Below, piece after piece: positions 1-5,050 of a stretch of DNA of 5,072 bases. Source of the stretch: Lawsonibacter sp. Lineage in GTDB: Bacteria > Bacillota > Clostridia > Oscillospirales > Oscillospiraceae. Both the position numbers and the translations under genes were made by a program. The notes under the pieces were generated by a model. The model worked only from the letters and a program-made list of their open reading frames with translations. It was not told the DNA's origin and did not search any database. The first letter of the stretch is position 1. Every line of letters starts with the position of its first letter. The DNA is taken from assembly GCA_022798855.1 (NCBI GenBank), contig JAAWNI010000165.1, forward strand, positions 1 through 5,072. The letters run 5' to 3'.

Positions 1-12
1 AGCTACGCGGGC
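1..12 (-). repeat. Partial repeat unit at left edge
   Basis: Only the first 12 bases of a further minus-strand unit are inside the window (GCCCGCGTAGCT read on the minus strand), identical to the start of most complete units. It shows that the array continues to the left. Confidence 0.85.
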
Positions 13-127
13 CTATGAAATTGCCGGACTGGAATCGAACTCGGAACGGTACGCCTGTGCCCCCGGAGTGGGGCGCTCTGTTCCCTACTTAGGAGGCGGT
101 CGCTCTATCCAACTGAGCTACGCGGGC
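13..127 (-). repeat. tRNA-like unit A (115 bp)
   Basis: The 5' tRNA-like half is intact: GCCCGCG, a paired D-stem GCTC/GAGC, and loop CTCCTAA. It carries the GTAGGGAACAG variant after the anticodon loop. The T-loop area (AGTTCGATTCC) is the most tRNA-like of the array. The second hairpin is changed to CGGGG/TTCCG with two G-T pairs. The spacer differs from other units: CCGGC replaces the GTAC-containing segment, so the TACAAT box found in other spacers is missing. Confidence 0.85.
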
Positions 128-242
128 ATATGAAATTGTACAAATGAAATCGAACTGGGAGCCGTACACCTGTGCTCCCGGAGTGGGGCGCTTTATTCCC
201 CACTTAGGAGGCGACCGCTCTATCCATCTGAGCTATCGGGGC
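128..242 (-). repeat. tRNA-like unit B (115 bp)
   Basis: This unit has a divergent acceptor strand (GCCCCGA instead of GCCCGCG) and ACCGC changed to GTCGC before the CTCCTAA loop. It carries the GTGGGGAATAA variant. Both extra hairpins, GTGGGG/CCCCAC and GGGAGC/GCTCCC, are perfect here. Its spacer contains TACAAT seven bases before the start of unit A. Confidence 0.85.
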
Positions 243-336
243 ATATTCACTTGTATGCGTTAAATATACGGTTTTGGGGAAGCGCTCCATCCTCTACTTA
301 GGAGGCGGTCGCTCTATCCAACTGAGCTACGCGGGC
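243..336 (-). repeat. Shortened, diverged tRNA-like unit C (94 bp)
   Basis: The first 43 bases read from the right (acceptor, D-arm, CTCCTAA loop, GTAG) match the other units. After GTAGAGGATGGAGCGC the sequence departs and becomes AT-rich, with TATATTTAACGCATAC. The T-loop-like motif and second hairpin are absent, so this is either a deleted unit or one whose 3' part was replaced. It conserves exactly the tRNA 5'-half portion. Confidence 0.8.
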
Positions 337-451
337 ATATGAAATTGTACGAATGAAATCGAACTGGGAGCCGTACACCTGTGCTCCCGGAGTGGGGCGC
401 TTTATTCCCCACTTAGGAGGCGGTCGTTCTATCCAATTGAGCTACGCGGGC
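337..451 (-). repeat. tRNA-like unit D (115 bp)
   Basis: The second half is identical to unit B apart from one spacer base (TTCGTAC against TTTGTAC), including both perfect hairpins. Its D-arm is weakened: GCTC now faces GAAC, giving a C-A mismatch, and the D-loop reads AATTGGATA. It carries the GTGGGGAATAA variant. Confidence 0.85.
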
Positions 452-566
452 ATATGAAATTGTACGAATGAGATCGAACTGGGAGCCGTACACCTGTGCC
501 TCCGGAGTGGGGCGCTCTGTTCCCTACTTAGGAGGCGGTCGTTCTATCCAGCTGAGCTACGCGGGC
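452..566 (-). repeat. tRNA-like unit E (115 bp)
   Basis: This unit carries the GTAGGGAACAG variant, as in unit A. The D-stem has the same GCTC against GAAC mismatch as unit D. The second hairpin is partly broken (GGAGGC facing GGCTCC). The T-loop reads TTCGATC. Confidence 0.85.
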
Positions 567-681
567 ATATGAAATTGTACAAATGAGATCGAACTTGGTG
601 CCGTACACTTGTGCCCCCGGAGTGGGGCGCTTTATTCCCCACTTAGGAGGCGGTCGCTCTATCCAGCTGAGCTACGCGGGC
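567..681 (-). repeat. tRNA-like unit F (115 bp), promoter-proximal
   Basis: This is the first unit downstream of the minus-strand promoter. The D-stem is intact (GCTC-AGCTGGATA-GAGC). It carries the GTGGGGAATAA variant with a perfect first hairpin. The second hairpin is lost (GGGGGC facing GGCACC). Unique plus-strand-side sequence begins at 682, which marks the right edge of the array. Confidence 0.85.
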
Positions 682-699
682 ATAAAAAACGTTTCTGTT

Positions 700-728
700 A
701 TTTTAGCCCAACTTGGTCCATCTGTCAA
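700..728 (-). promoter_or_regulatory. Minus-strand promoter driving the tRNA-like array
   Basis: On the minus strand there is a perfect -35 box TTGACA (728-723), a 17-base spacer, and -10 box TAAAAT (705-700), which matches five of six TATAAT positions. The expected start of transcription is near 693, about 12 bases before the first tRNA-like unit at 681. No open reading frame of note lies directly downstream on that strand, so the probable product is the array RNA. The -35 box lies 10 bp from the nearest LytTR-like repeat. Confidence 0.7.
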
Positions 729-738
729 TGGCAAAACG

Positions 739-768
739 ACCGACTATCCGCAAAAAATGACCGACTGT
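739..768 (-). promoter_or_regulatory. Tandem LytTR-type operator
   Basis: Two 9-bp direct repeats, ATAGTCGGT (minus strand, 747-739) and ACAGTCGGT (768-760), are spaced exactly 21 bp start to start with a 12-bp gap. The identity extends to 10 of 11 bases on the plus strand (ACCGACTATCC and ACCGACTGTCC). LytTR regulators such as AgrA and ComE bind two 9-bp direct repeats with a 12-bp gap on one face of the helix. ACAGTCGGT fits the general pattern [TA][AC][CA]GTTN[AG][TG] at all but one position. The site lies between two divergent promoters and directly upstream of a LytTR gene, so autoregulation is likely. Whether it activates or represses cannot be read from the sequence. Confidence 0.68.
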
Positions 769-778
769 CCAAAACCTA

Positions 779-807
779 TGGACAGGGAGTCCGAGAAAAG
801 GTATACT
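779..807 (+). promoter_or_regulatory. Promoter of the LytTR operon
   Basis: The -35 box TGGACA (779-784), a 17-base spacer and the -10 box TATACT (802-807) each match consensus at five of six positions. Transcription should begin near 813-815. The -35 is also one arm of a 7-bp inverted repeat, CTGTCCA (765-771) and TGGACAG (779-785), whose other arm overlaps the proximal LytTR-like repeat. Regulator binding and RNA polymerase binding could therefore interfere. The promoter lies downstream of the only in-frame upstream ATG (778), which excludes that ATG from the message. Confidence 0.72.
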
Positions 808-822
808 GACACAAGGAATCGA

Positions 823-840
823 GGGGAGGGAAGTCTTACG
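823..840 (+). promoter_or_regulatory. Ribosome binding site and probable ACG start
   Basis: GGGGAGGG (823-830) is followed after seven bases by ACG (838-840), exactly where an ATG would be expected. The frame contains no ATG, GTG or TTG between 781 and 885. ACG differs from ATG by one transition. Initiation here gives an N-terminus (EVEFKLES) that fits the usual start of small LytTR proteins. Confidence 0.55.
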
Positions 841-1305
841 GAGGTAGAGTTCAAGCTGGAGTCCGGCCGGCAGGAGCCGAAAATTGTGATCCTGGCTGGA
901 GAGGAGAGCGGGGAGCTGCGCCGGCTGGCGGAACGCCTGAGCCGTTTAGCCCTGGGCCCCATCCCTGTCAGCCGCGGGGAGGAGAAGCTGCTCCTGCCCC
1001 AAAAAGACTTCCTCCGGTTCTACGCCGACGGCAAAGGGGTATCCGCGCAGACGGCGGAGGAAACCTACGCCGTCCGCCTGCGGCTCTACGAGCTGGAGGA
1101 GCAATTGGACCAGGTGCGGTTTGTCCGGATATCCAACGGGGAGATCGTCAATTTGGACCGGATTACCGCGGTAGATCTGTCTCTGTCCGGCACCATACGC
1201 GTGACGCTGGACGATCAAGTACACACCTATGTATCCCGGCGCTATATGAAAAAAATCAAAGAAACTCTGAATTTGGGGAGGAGGAACACGCATGAAAGAG
1301 TATAA
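838..1305 (+). CDS. LytTR-domain DNA-binding transcriptional regulator
   Basis: This is a small cytoplasmic DNA-binding regulator of 155 residues, with no receiver domain or other sensor. Residues 1-40 form a short alpha/beta lead-in ending in a leucine-rich helix (ELRRLAERLSRLA). Residues about 48-148 form the LytTR domain, with characteristic FVRISNGEIVNLDRI (95-109), a DLSLSGTIRVTL strand pair, and TYVSRRYMKKIKETL (130-144). The length matches stand-alone LytTR proteins. The start is the main uncertainty: the open frame extends upstream into the repeats, but the promoter at 779-807 removes the ATG at 778, leaving ACG at 838 behind a strong ribosome binding site. The gene overlaps the next by 14 bp, so translation is probably coupled. 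By analogy with HdrR and BrsR it likely controls its own operon and is restrained by the co-encoded membrane protein (inference). Confidence 0.9.
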   Translation, partial: TEVEFKLESGRQEPKIVILAGEESGELRRLAERLSRLALGPIPVSRGEEKLLLPQKDFLRFYADGKGVSAQTAEETYAVRLRLYELEEQLDQVRFVRISNGEIVNLDRITAVDLSLSGTIRVTLDDQVHTYVSRRYMKKIKETLNLGRRNTHERV

Positions 1306-2062
1306 ATGGATCTGGGCGGTCCGGATTCTGACGGGGGCCGGGCTGGGGCTGTTTTTCAGTGTGACCATGGTGCCCTACATTATGAGCACCTGTAGCTCGT
1401 CGCCGCTGACGTGCCTGCTGTGCGCCGCGCTTGGGGCGGCGGCGGGGGCGGCCACGCTCCCCTTCGCCGACGATGGCAAATCGCTGCTGCTCCGCTCCGG
1501 CGCCCATTTTGCCGCCACCGCCGTCCTGTTTGCCCTGCTGCTGCTCCAGTTTGAGGTGGAGCCGGTGGAGCTGCTGGCGTGGGAGTGCATCCTGGCGCTG
1601 TCCTACGCCGTGGTCTGGCTGGGGCGGTGGATCGGCTGGTATGTGGAGGTTATGCAGCTGAGGACCCTGCTGGGGCTGGCCCCCGGGCCGTCGCCCCTGA
1701 AATGGCGGGAGACTCTGCCCTATCTGCCCTTCGTCCTGTTTCTCTGCTGTGGGCTGCCCCTGATCCTTCGGATGGCCGACCACTGGGTATCCGCGGATGT
1801 CCCTGTACTCTCCGGGCTGATCCTGCCCTATTTGCTGCTGCCTGTTGGGGGGCTTTGCGCTGGACTGTCCCTGGGAAAGCGGCAGGGGGTCTGTCCGCTG
1901 TACCCGGCGGCCTGCTTTTTGTGCTATCTGCCCATGGTTTATCTTCTGTTCAACAGCACCGCGCTGTTCCACTGCTTCATGGTGGCGCTGCCCGCCTTGG
2001 GCGGAAATGTGATGGGCTGGCTCTACCGCCGGGCGGTGCCCAAAAGGAGGCCGGGGCTGTGA
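1292..2062 (+). CDS. Membrane protein with DUF3021-like N-terminal half
   Basis: This is an integral membrane protein of 256 residues with about eight predicted helices (roughly 8-30, 38-56, 69-86, 94-118, 143-161, 171-194, 203-220 and 223-245) and no signal peptide. Residues 1-130 follow the DUF3021 pattern of four helices: a small-residue-rich second helix (AALGAAAGAATLPF), then a helix ending WIGWYVEVMQLRTLLGL. DUF3021 proteins usually stop there. Here a second four-helix block follows (131-256), ending in a basic tail RRAVPKRRPGL. The start at 1292 is well supported by GGAGGAGG at 1277-1284. DUF3021-type genes habitually sit next to LytTR genes, and in studied LytTR systems the membrane partner inhibits the regulator. 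That role here is inferred from context. The stop overlaps the next start (GTGA). Confidence 0.9.
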   Translation: MKEYKWIWAVRILTGAGLGLFFSVTMVPYIMSTCSSSPLTCLLCAALGAAAGAATLPFADDGKSLLLRSGAHFAATAVLFALLLLQFEVEPVELLAWECILALSYAVVWLGRWIGWYVEVMQLRTLLGLAPGPSPLKWRETLPYLPFVLFLCCGLPLILRMADHWVSADVPVLSGLILPYLLLPVGGLCAGLSLGKRQGVCPLYPAACFLCYLPMVYLLFNSTALFHCFMVALPALGGNVMGWLYRRAVPKRRPGL

Positions 2063-2580
2063 GGAAAGAACTTGACGGCCGTCTGGACGGCGCGCGGGAC
2101 GCCGGAAAGCGGTACGGCTTCTGCGTCCTCTGGATGCTGGCGCTTCAATTCGCGTCCTGCCTGGCCTGCTGGGGGGTGCTGCTGCTTTTTGGCCGGGACT
2201 TTGAGCTGGAGTGGCTGGTCTATACCCTGGGGCTTCTGCTGCCCTTCCTGTGGGGGGTGGCGGGCTACCACTTCCCCCGCCGGTTCCGAATCCCGGGCCG
2301 GTGGCAGAGCCTGATTTTCTGGTTGCTGTTTCTGGCGCTTCCGGCGGCGCTGTGCTGGTGGGCCGGCCAGGGCGGGCCGGACGGCTTGCAGCTGCTCTGC
2401 GCCCCTCAGCTGATGGCCCGGCTGGCCTGGTTCAGCCCCCTCTTTGACGGCCCCGCGTCCGCGCTGGTCTTGAACACCCTCCAGCCTTTGGCGGCGGCGG
2501 GGATGCATCTTCTGCTGATGGCCGGCTTCCTGCTGGGGATGTGGTTTGGGCGGAAGCGAAAGACAACAGTATACACATAA
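2059..2580 (+). CDS. Four-helix membrane protein, third gene of LytTR operon
   Basis: This protein of 173 residues was not recognised as a named family. It begins with GTG at 2059, inside the GTGA overlap with the previous stop, behind AAAAGGAGG at 2042-2050. A longer frame open upstream is only the shadow of the preceding gene. The N-terminus is charged (RKELDGRLDGARDAGKR). Hydrophobic helices follow at about 20-44, 51-70, 83-102 and 143-164, with a basic loop HFPRRFRIPGR (71-81) and basic tail GRKRKT, consistent with both ends in the cytoplasm. Four-base overlap and end-to-end packing indicate that it is co-translated with the DUF3021-like protein, probably as a partner in the same membrane complex (inference). 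A hairpin lies two bases past the stop. Confidence 0.85.
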   Translation: MRKELDGRLDGARDAGKRYGFCVLWMLALQFASCLACWGVLLLFGRDFELEWLVYTLGLLLPFLWGVAGYHFPRRFRIPGRWQSLIFWLLFLALPAALCWWAGQGGPDGLQLLCAPQLMARLAWFSPLFDGPASALVLNTLQPLAAAGMHLLLMAGFLLGMWFGRKRKTTVYT

Positions 2581-2581
2581 G

Positions 2582-2609
2582 CAATCCCCCGGCGTAAGCC
2601 GGGGGATTG
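2582..2609. terminator. Shared hairpin between convergent genes
   Basis: A perfect 12-bp stem, CAATCCCCCGGC with GCCGGGGGATTG, encloses the four-base loop GTAA. It starts two bases after the plus-strand stop and ends 18 bases short of the minus-strand stop, so it can serve both transcripts. The T tract is weak on the plus side (ATTGTCCT) and somewhat better on the minus side (ATTGCTTAT). Termination efficiency is therefore uncertain. Confidence 0.8.
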
Positions 2610-2627
2610 TCCTATGAAGGCGCCTTG

Positions 2628-4814
2628 TTAGATGGCGGACAGATAGAGCTGCAAGGACTGGTAATCCCCGTGGAACAGGGGCAGGGGATAGCCGGCGTTC
2701 ATAAGCACGTCGCCGGGGTAGCTGTCCCCGCCGTTGACCTGATAGGTGAGCTGGGGGTCCAGCCCTTTCAGGCGCAGCGTCTGGAAGGGGGGCGCGGCCT
2801 GGAGGGAGGTGGCAACCAGACTGATCAGGGCTTCCCGGCGGTCGGAGGACACCTGCTCCCAGGCGGTATAGGGCCCATTCGCGAAGGGGTCGGTAAGGCG
2901 GTAGTAGCCCCCCCGCTGGATCAAGTGGTAGTGCTCCTTAAAGAAAGCCACCTGCTGCTTGATAACCTCCTTCTCCTCCTGGGTGGTCTTATTGGGGTCC
3001 AGCTCATAGCCGAAGGTGCCCGACATGGCCACGGTGCCCCGTGCCTCGATGGGGGTGGTCCGGCCGTTGGCTTCGTTGGGCACGGCGGAGACGTGCGCCC
3101 CCATGGCGCTCACGGGGTAGCAGAAGGAGGTGCCGTACTGGATGCGCAGGCGGTCGATGGCGTCGGTGTTGTCGCTGCACCAGATCTGCGGGGTGTAGTA
3201 CAGCATTCCGGCGTCGAAGCGGCCGCCGCCGCCGGCGCAGCCCTCGATGAGCATGTGGGGGAAGTCCCGGCGCAGCTGGTCCAGCATCTCATAGACCCCC
3301 AGGACATAGCGGTGGTAGACCTCCCCCTGGCGGTTGGGGGGCAGGGCGGCGGACCACACGTCGGACAGGCTGCGGTTCATGTCCCACTTCACATAGGCGA
3401 TGTCGGCGCTGGAGAGGACGGCCTTGATCTGCCCGTAGACATGCTGCCGCACCTCGGGGCGGGAGAAGTCCAGCACCAGCTGATTGCGGCCCCGGGCGGG
3501 GGTGCGGCTGGGGACGCGGAAGGCCCAGTCGGGGTGCTCCCGATAGAGCTGGCTGTCCTCGCTGACCATCTCGGGCTCGATCCAGATGCCGAAGGACATG
3601 CCCAGCTCCTGGATGCGGGGCACCAGGGCCTTCAGCCCGCCGGGGAGCTTCCGCTCGTTGACGGTCCAGTCCCCCAGGCCGCTGTTGTCGTCGTCCCGCT
3701 TGCCGAACCAGCCGTCGTCCATCACCAGAAGCTCCACCCCCAGGGGGGCGGCGGCCTTGGCGAAGTCCACCAGCTTGTCGGCGTCAAAATCGAAGTAGGT
3801 GGCCTCCCAGTTGTTGATGAGCACCGGGCGGCGCCCGCCCTCATAGGGGTCCTGGATCAGATGCTCCCGGATGGCCCGGTGGTACTGCCGGCTCATCTGG
3901 CCCAGGCCGCTGGGGGAGCAGACCAGCGCCCCCTCGGGGGCGGTGAAGCTCTGGCCCGGCTCCAGGGTCCAGCAGAACTGGTAGCGGTTGATGCCCATGA
4001 CCAGGCGGGTGTTGTCGTACTGGCTGCCCTCCGCCGAGATCTGGAAATTGCCGCTGTACAGCAGCAAAGCCCCGTAGCACAGGCCGTAGTCCTCCTTGGC
4101 GTCGTGGTCGCAGAGGACCACGAAGGGGTTGTGCTGATGGCTGGAGGCGCCCCGGATGCTGTCCACCCCCTGGACCCCGGAGCGCAGCGGTGCCCGGTCC
4201 GGGGAGCGCTCCATAAGGTGGCAGCCGTTGAAGGTGATCAGGTCCAGGTCGGACCGGAGGAAGTCCAGGCACAGGGAGGCGCACTGGCGCAGGCGGATCG
4301 GCCCCTCGCCGAAGTTGACCACCCGGACGGCCCGGGTAATCAGGTCGAGGGGCTCAAAGACGCCGTAGTACAGCTCCACCCGGACCTGGGCGGCGGCGTC
4401 CTCCAGGAGGAGGACCAGCGTCTCCGCTTCCTCCTCCGACCCCCGGAAGGCGGGCAGGCCCTCCAGGGCGTACTTCCCCCGGCGCAGCTGGCAGCCGGCG
4501 TAGCGCAGGTCCGCCGAGCGGCTGCCACAGGGCAGCTCCAGCTCGATGGAGGGCAGGCGGAAATCCCCCACGCCGCAGGTGGAGTACTCCTGGGGGATGG
4601 TGTTCAGGGAATAGGTCCGGTCCAGCCCCGCCTCGCTGGGGTTGGGGGCGCAGGCCCGGTCGGCGTACCGGACCAGATAGGACAGGTCGCCGCCGGCAAC
4701 CCGGGGGCCGTAGTAGGTGTGGACCAGCACGCTGTGCTGGTCGGCCTTCATCTGATAGGTGGTGTTTTGGGTGTGCAGGGTGAAGACGTTGTTTTCCTTG
4801 TCCAGCAGGATCAT
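2628..4814 (-). CDS. agaA: Alpha-galactosidase, GH36 family
   Basis: This enzyme of 728 residues hydrolyses terminal alpha-1,6-galactose from melibiose, raffinose and related oligosaccharides. It has no signal peptide, so it is cytoplasmic and needs imported sugar. It is full length for the roughly 730-residue Firmicutes GH36 enzymes (Geobacillus AgaA/AgaB type, the source of the symbol). The N-terminal beta-sandwich spans about 1-325, the TIM barrel about 326-640, and the C-terminal beta domain the remainder. Visible active-site features are NNWEATYFDF (334-343), DDGWF (366-370), IWIEPEM (410-416), the nucleophile Asp478 in YVKWDMNR, EGCAGGGGRFD (524-534) with the substrate-contacting Cys, and the acid/base Asp548 in CSDNTD. 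The two aspartates fall at the same numbers as in the Geobacillus enzymes. The ATG at 4814 has AGGGGG (4828-4823) eight bases upstream. No sugar transporter or regulator is within the window. Confidence 0.97.
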   Translation of the reverse strand: MILLDKENNVFTLHTQNTTYQMKADQHSVLVHTYYGPRVAGGDLSYLVRYADRACAPNPSEAGLDRTYSLNTIPQEYSTCGVGDFRLPSIELELPCGSRSADLRYAGCQLRRGKYALEGLPAFRGSEEEAETLVLLLEDAAAQVRVELYYGVFEPLDLITRAVRVVNFGEGPIRLRQCASLCLDFLRSDLDLITFNGCHLMERSPDRAPLRSGVQGVDSIRGASSHQHNPFVVLCDHDAKEDYGLCYGALLLYSGNFQISAEGSQYDNTRLVMGINRYQFCWTLEPGQSFTAPEGALVCSPSGLGQMSRQYHRAIREHLIQDPYEGGRRPVLINNWEATYFDFDADKLVDFAKAAAPLGVELLVMDDGWFGKRDDDNSGLGDWTVNERKLPGGLKALVPRIQELGMSFGIWIEPEMVSEDSQLYREHPDWAFRVPSRTPARGRNQLVLDFSRPEVRQHVYGQIKAVLSSADIAYVKWDMNRSLSDVWSAALPPNRQGEVYHRYVLGVYEMLDQLRRDFPHMLIEGCAGGGGRFDAGMLYYTPQIWCSDNTDAIDRLRIQYGTSFCYPVSAMGAHVSAVPNEANGRTTPIEARGTVAMSGTFGYELDPNKTTQEEKEVIKQQVAFFKEHYHLIQRGGYYRLTDPFANGPYTAWEQVSSDRREALISLVATSLQAAPPFQTLRLKGLDPQLTYQVNGGDSYPGDVLMNAGYPLPLFHGDYQSLQLYLSAI

Positions 4815-4851
4815 GAGGGATACCCCCTGATAAAAAAGATTTGTCTGGCTG

Positions 4852-4880
4852 ATTGTACGAAATTTTCACGGGAGAAGCAA
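4852..4880 (-). promoter_or_regulatory. Probable promoter of the alpha-galactosidase gene
   Basis: On the minus strand the -10 box TACAAT (4857-4852) matches five of six positions. The -35 TTGCTT (4880-4875), 17 bases upstream, matches only TTG. Transcription would begin near 4845 and give a leader of about 30 bases to the start codon. The poor -35 suggests dependence on an activator, which would fit a sugar-induced gene (inference). Confidence 0.5.
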
Positions 4881-4883
4881 GGG

Positions 4884-4918
4884 CGGGGCGCGAAAATATT
4901 CGACAAATCGCCGCCCCG
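4884..4918. promoter_or_regulatory. GC-rich inverted repeat upstream of the alpha-galactosidase promoter
   Basis: The arms CGGGGCG (4884-4890) and CGCCCCG (4912-4918) flank a 21-base AT-rich interior containing CGAAAATATTCG, itself a loose palindrome. It ends four bases upstream of the putative -35, a position suited to an operator. It could also be chance symmetry in GC-rich DNA. No regulator family can be named. Confidence 0.3.
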
Positions 4919-4947
4919 TCCGCGCCGGAAAATCGTGGAGTTTTTAG

Positions 4948-5050
4948 GCGCTGTCTGAAAAATGGAAATGTGTCCAACGGCGAGAAATTTTTTCGCCAGA
5001 CGAAGCCAATTTGACGCAGGAATACTGGATGTATTTCAAGGAAAATTGGC
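4948..5050. repeat. Intergenic region of nested inverted repeats
   Basis: Several inverted repeats are packed together here: GTCTG (4953-4957) with CAGAC (4997-5001), enclosing GGCGA (4979-4983) with TCGCC (4993-4997); then GCCAATTT (5005-5012) with AAATTGGC (5043-5050), enclosing AATAC (5021-5025) with GTATT (5031-5035). The result is two side-by-side hairpin structures of about 50 bases each. No convincing gene is present. It may be a dispersed palindromic repeat or a structured untranslated region of a gene beyond the right edge. Confidence 0.4.

Larger units (their letters stand above)
1..681 (-). repeat. Tandem array of tRNA-Arg(CCU)-like 115-bp units
   Basis: The motif gctacgcgggc, or a close variant, ends at 12, 127, 242, 336, 451, 566 and 681, so the period is 115, 115, 94, 115, 115 and 115 bp. 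Read on the minus strand, a unit opens with a tRNA-like acceptor strand GCCCGCG, TA, and a D-arm GCTC-AGTTGGATA-GAGC. Next comes a block ACCGC-CTCCTAA that matches the anticodon stem and loop of tRNA-Arg(CCU). After that are a GTGGGG/CCCCAC hairpin, in some units a GGGAGC/GCTCCC hairpin, a T-loop-like AGTTCGATY, and an AT-rich spacer. The 3' anticodon strand (expected GCGGT) reads GTAGG or GTGGG, and no CGCGGGC acceptor 3' strand or CCA follows. The units therefore cannot fold as normal tRNAs. A likely origin is decay and amplification of a tRNA-Arg(CCU) gene. The array continues beyond the left edge. An apparent promoter at 700-728 points into it. Confidence 0.93.

Noticed and set aside
1..681. 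CRISPR array or functional tRNA cluster
   Set aside because: There are no short repeats with unrelated spacers, since the whole 115-bp unit is repeated. tRNA function is excluded by the missing 3' acceptor strand and the unpaired anticodon stem.
1..681. Integration (att) site duplications at a tRNA gene
   Set aside because: Such duplications normally keep the tRNA 3' end. Here the 5' half is kept, and no integrase is present.
583..837. Upstream extension of the LytTR reading frame into the repeat array
   Set aside because: The extra residues come from repeat DNA and the promoter region, and the promoter at 779-807 lies inside it.
1256..1972. Long open frame on the minus strand opposite the DUF3021-like gene
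   Set aside because: Its translation is rich in Q, G, R and P, typical of an antisense shadow, and the plus-strand gene has a strong ribosome binding site and coherent membrane helices.
2607..4958. A 783-codon open frame on the plus strand opposite the alpha-galactosidase
   Set aside because: It is the GC-rich antisense shadow of a gene with full domain structure and catalytic residues. Its translation is low-complexity (G, V, A, Q, L rich) and matches no family I recognise.
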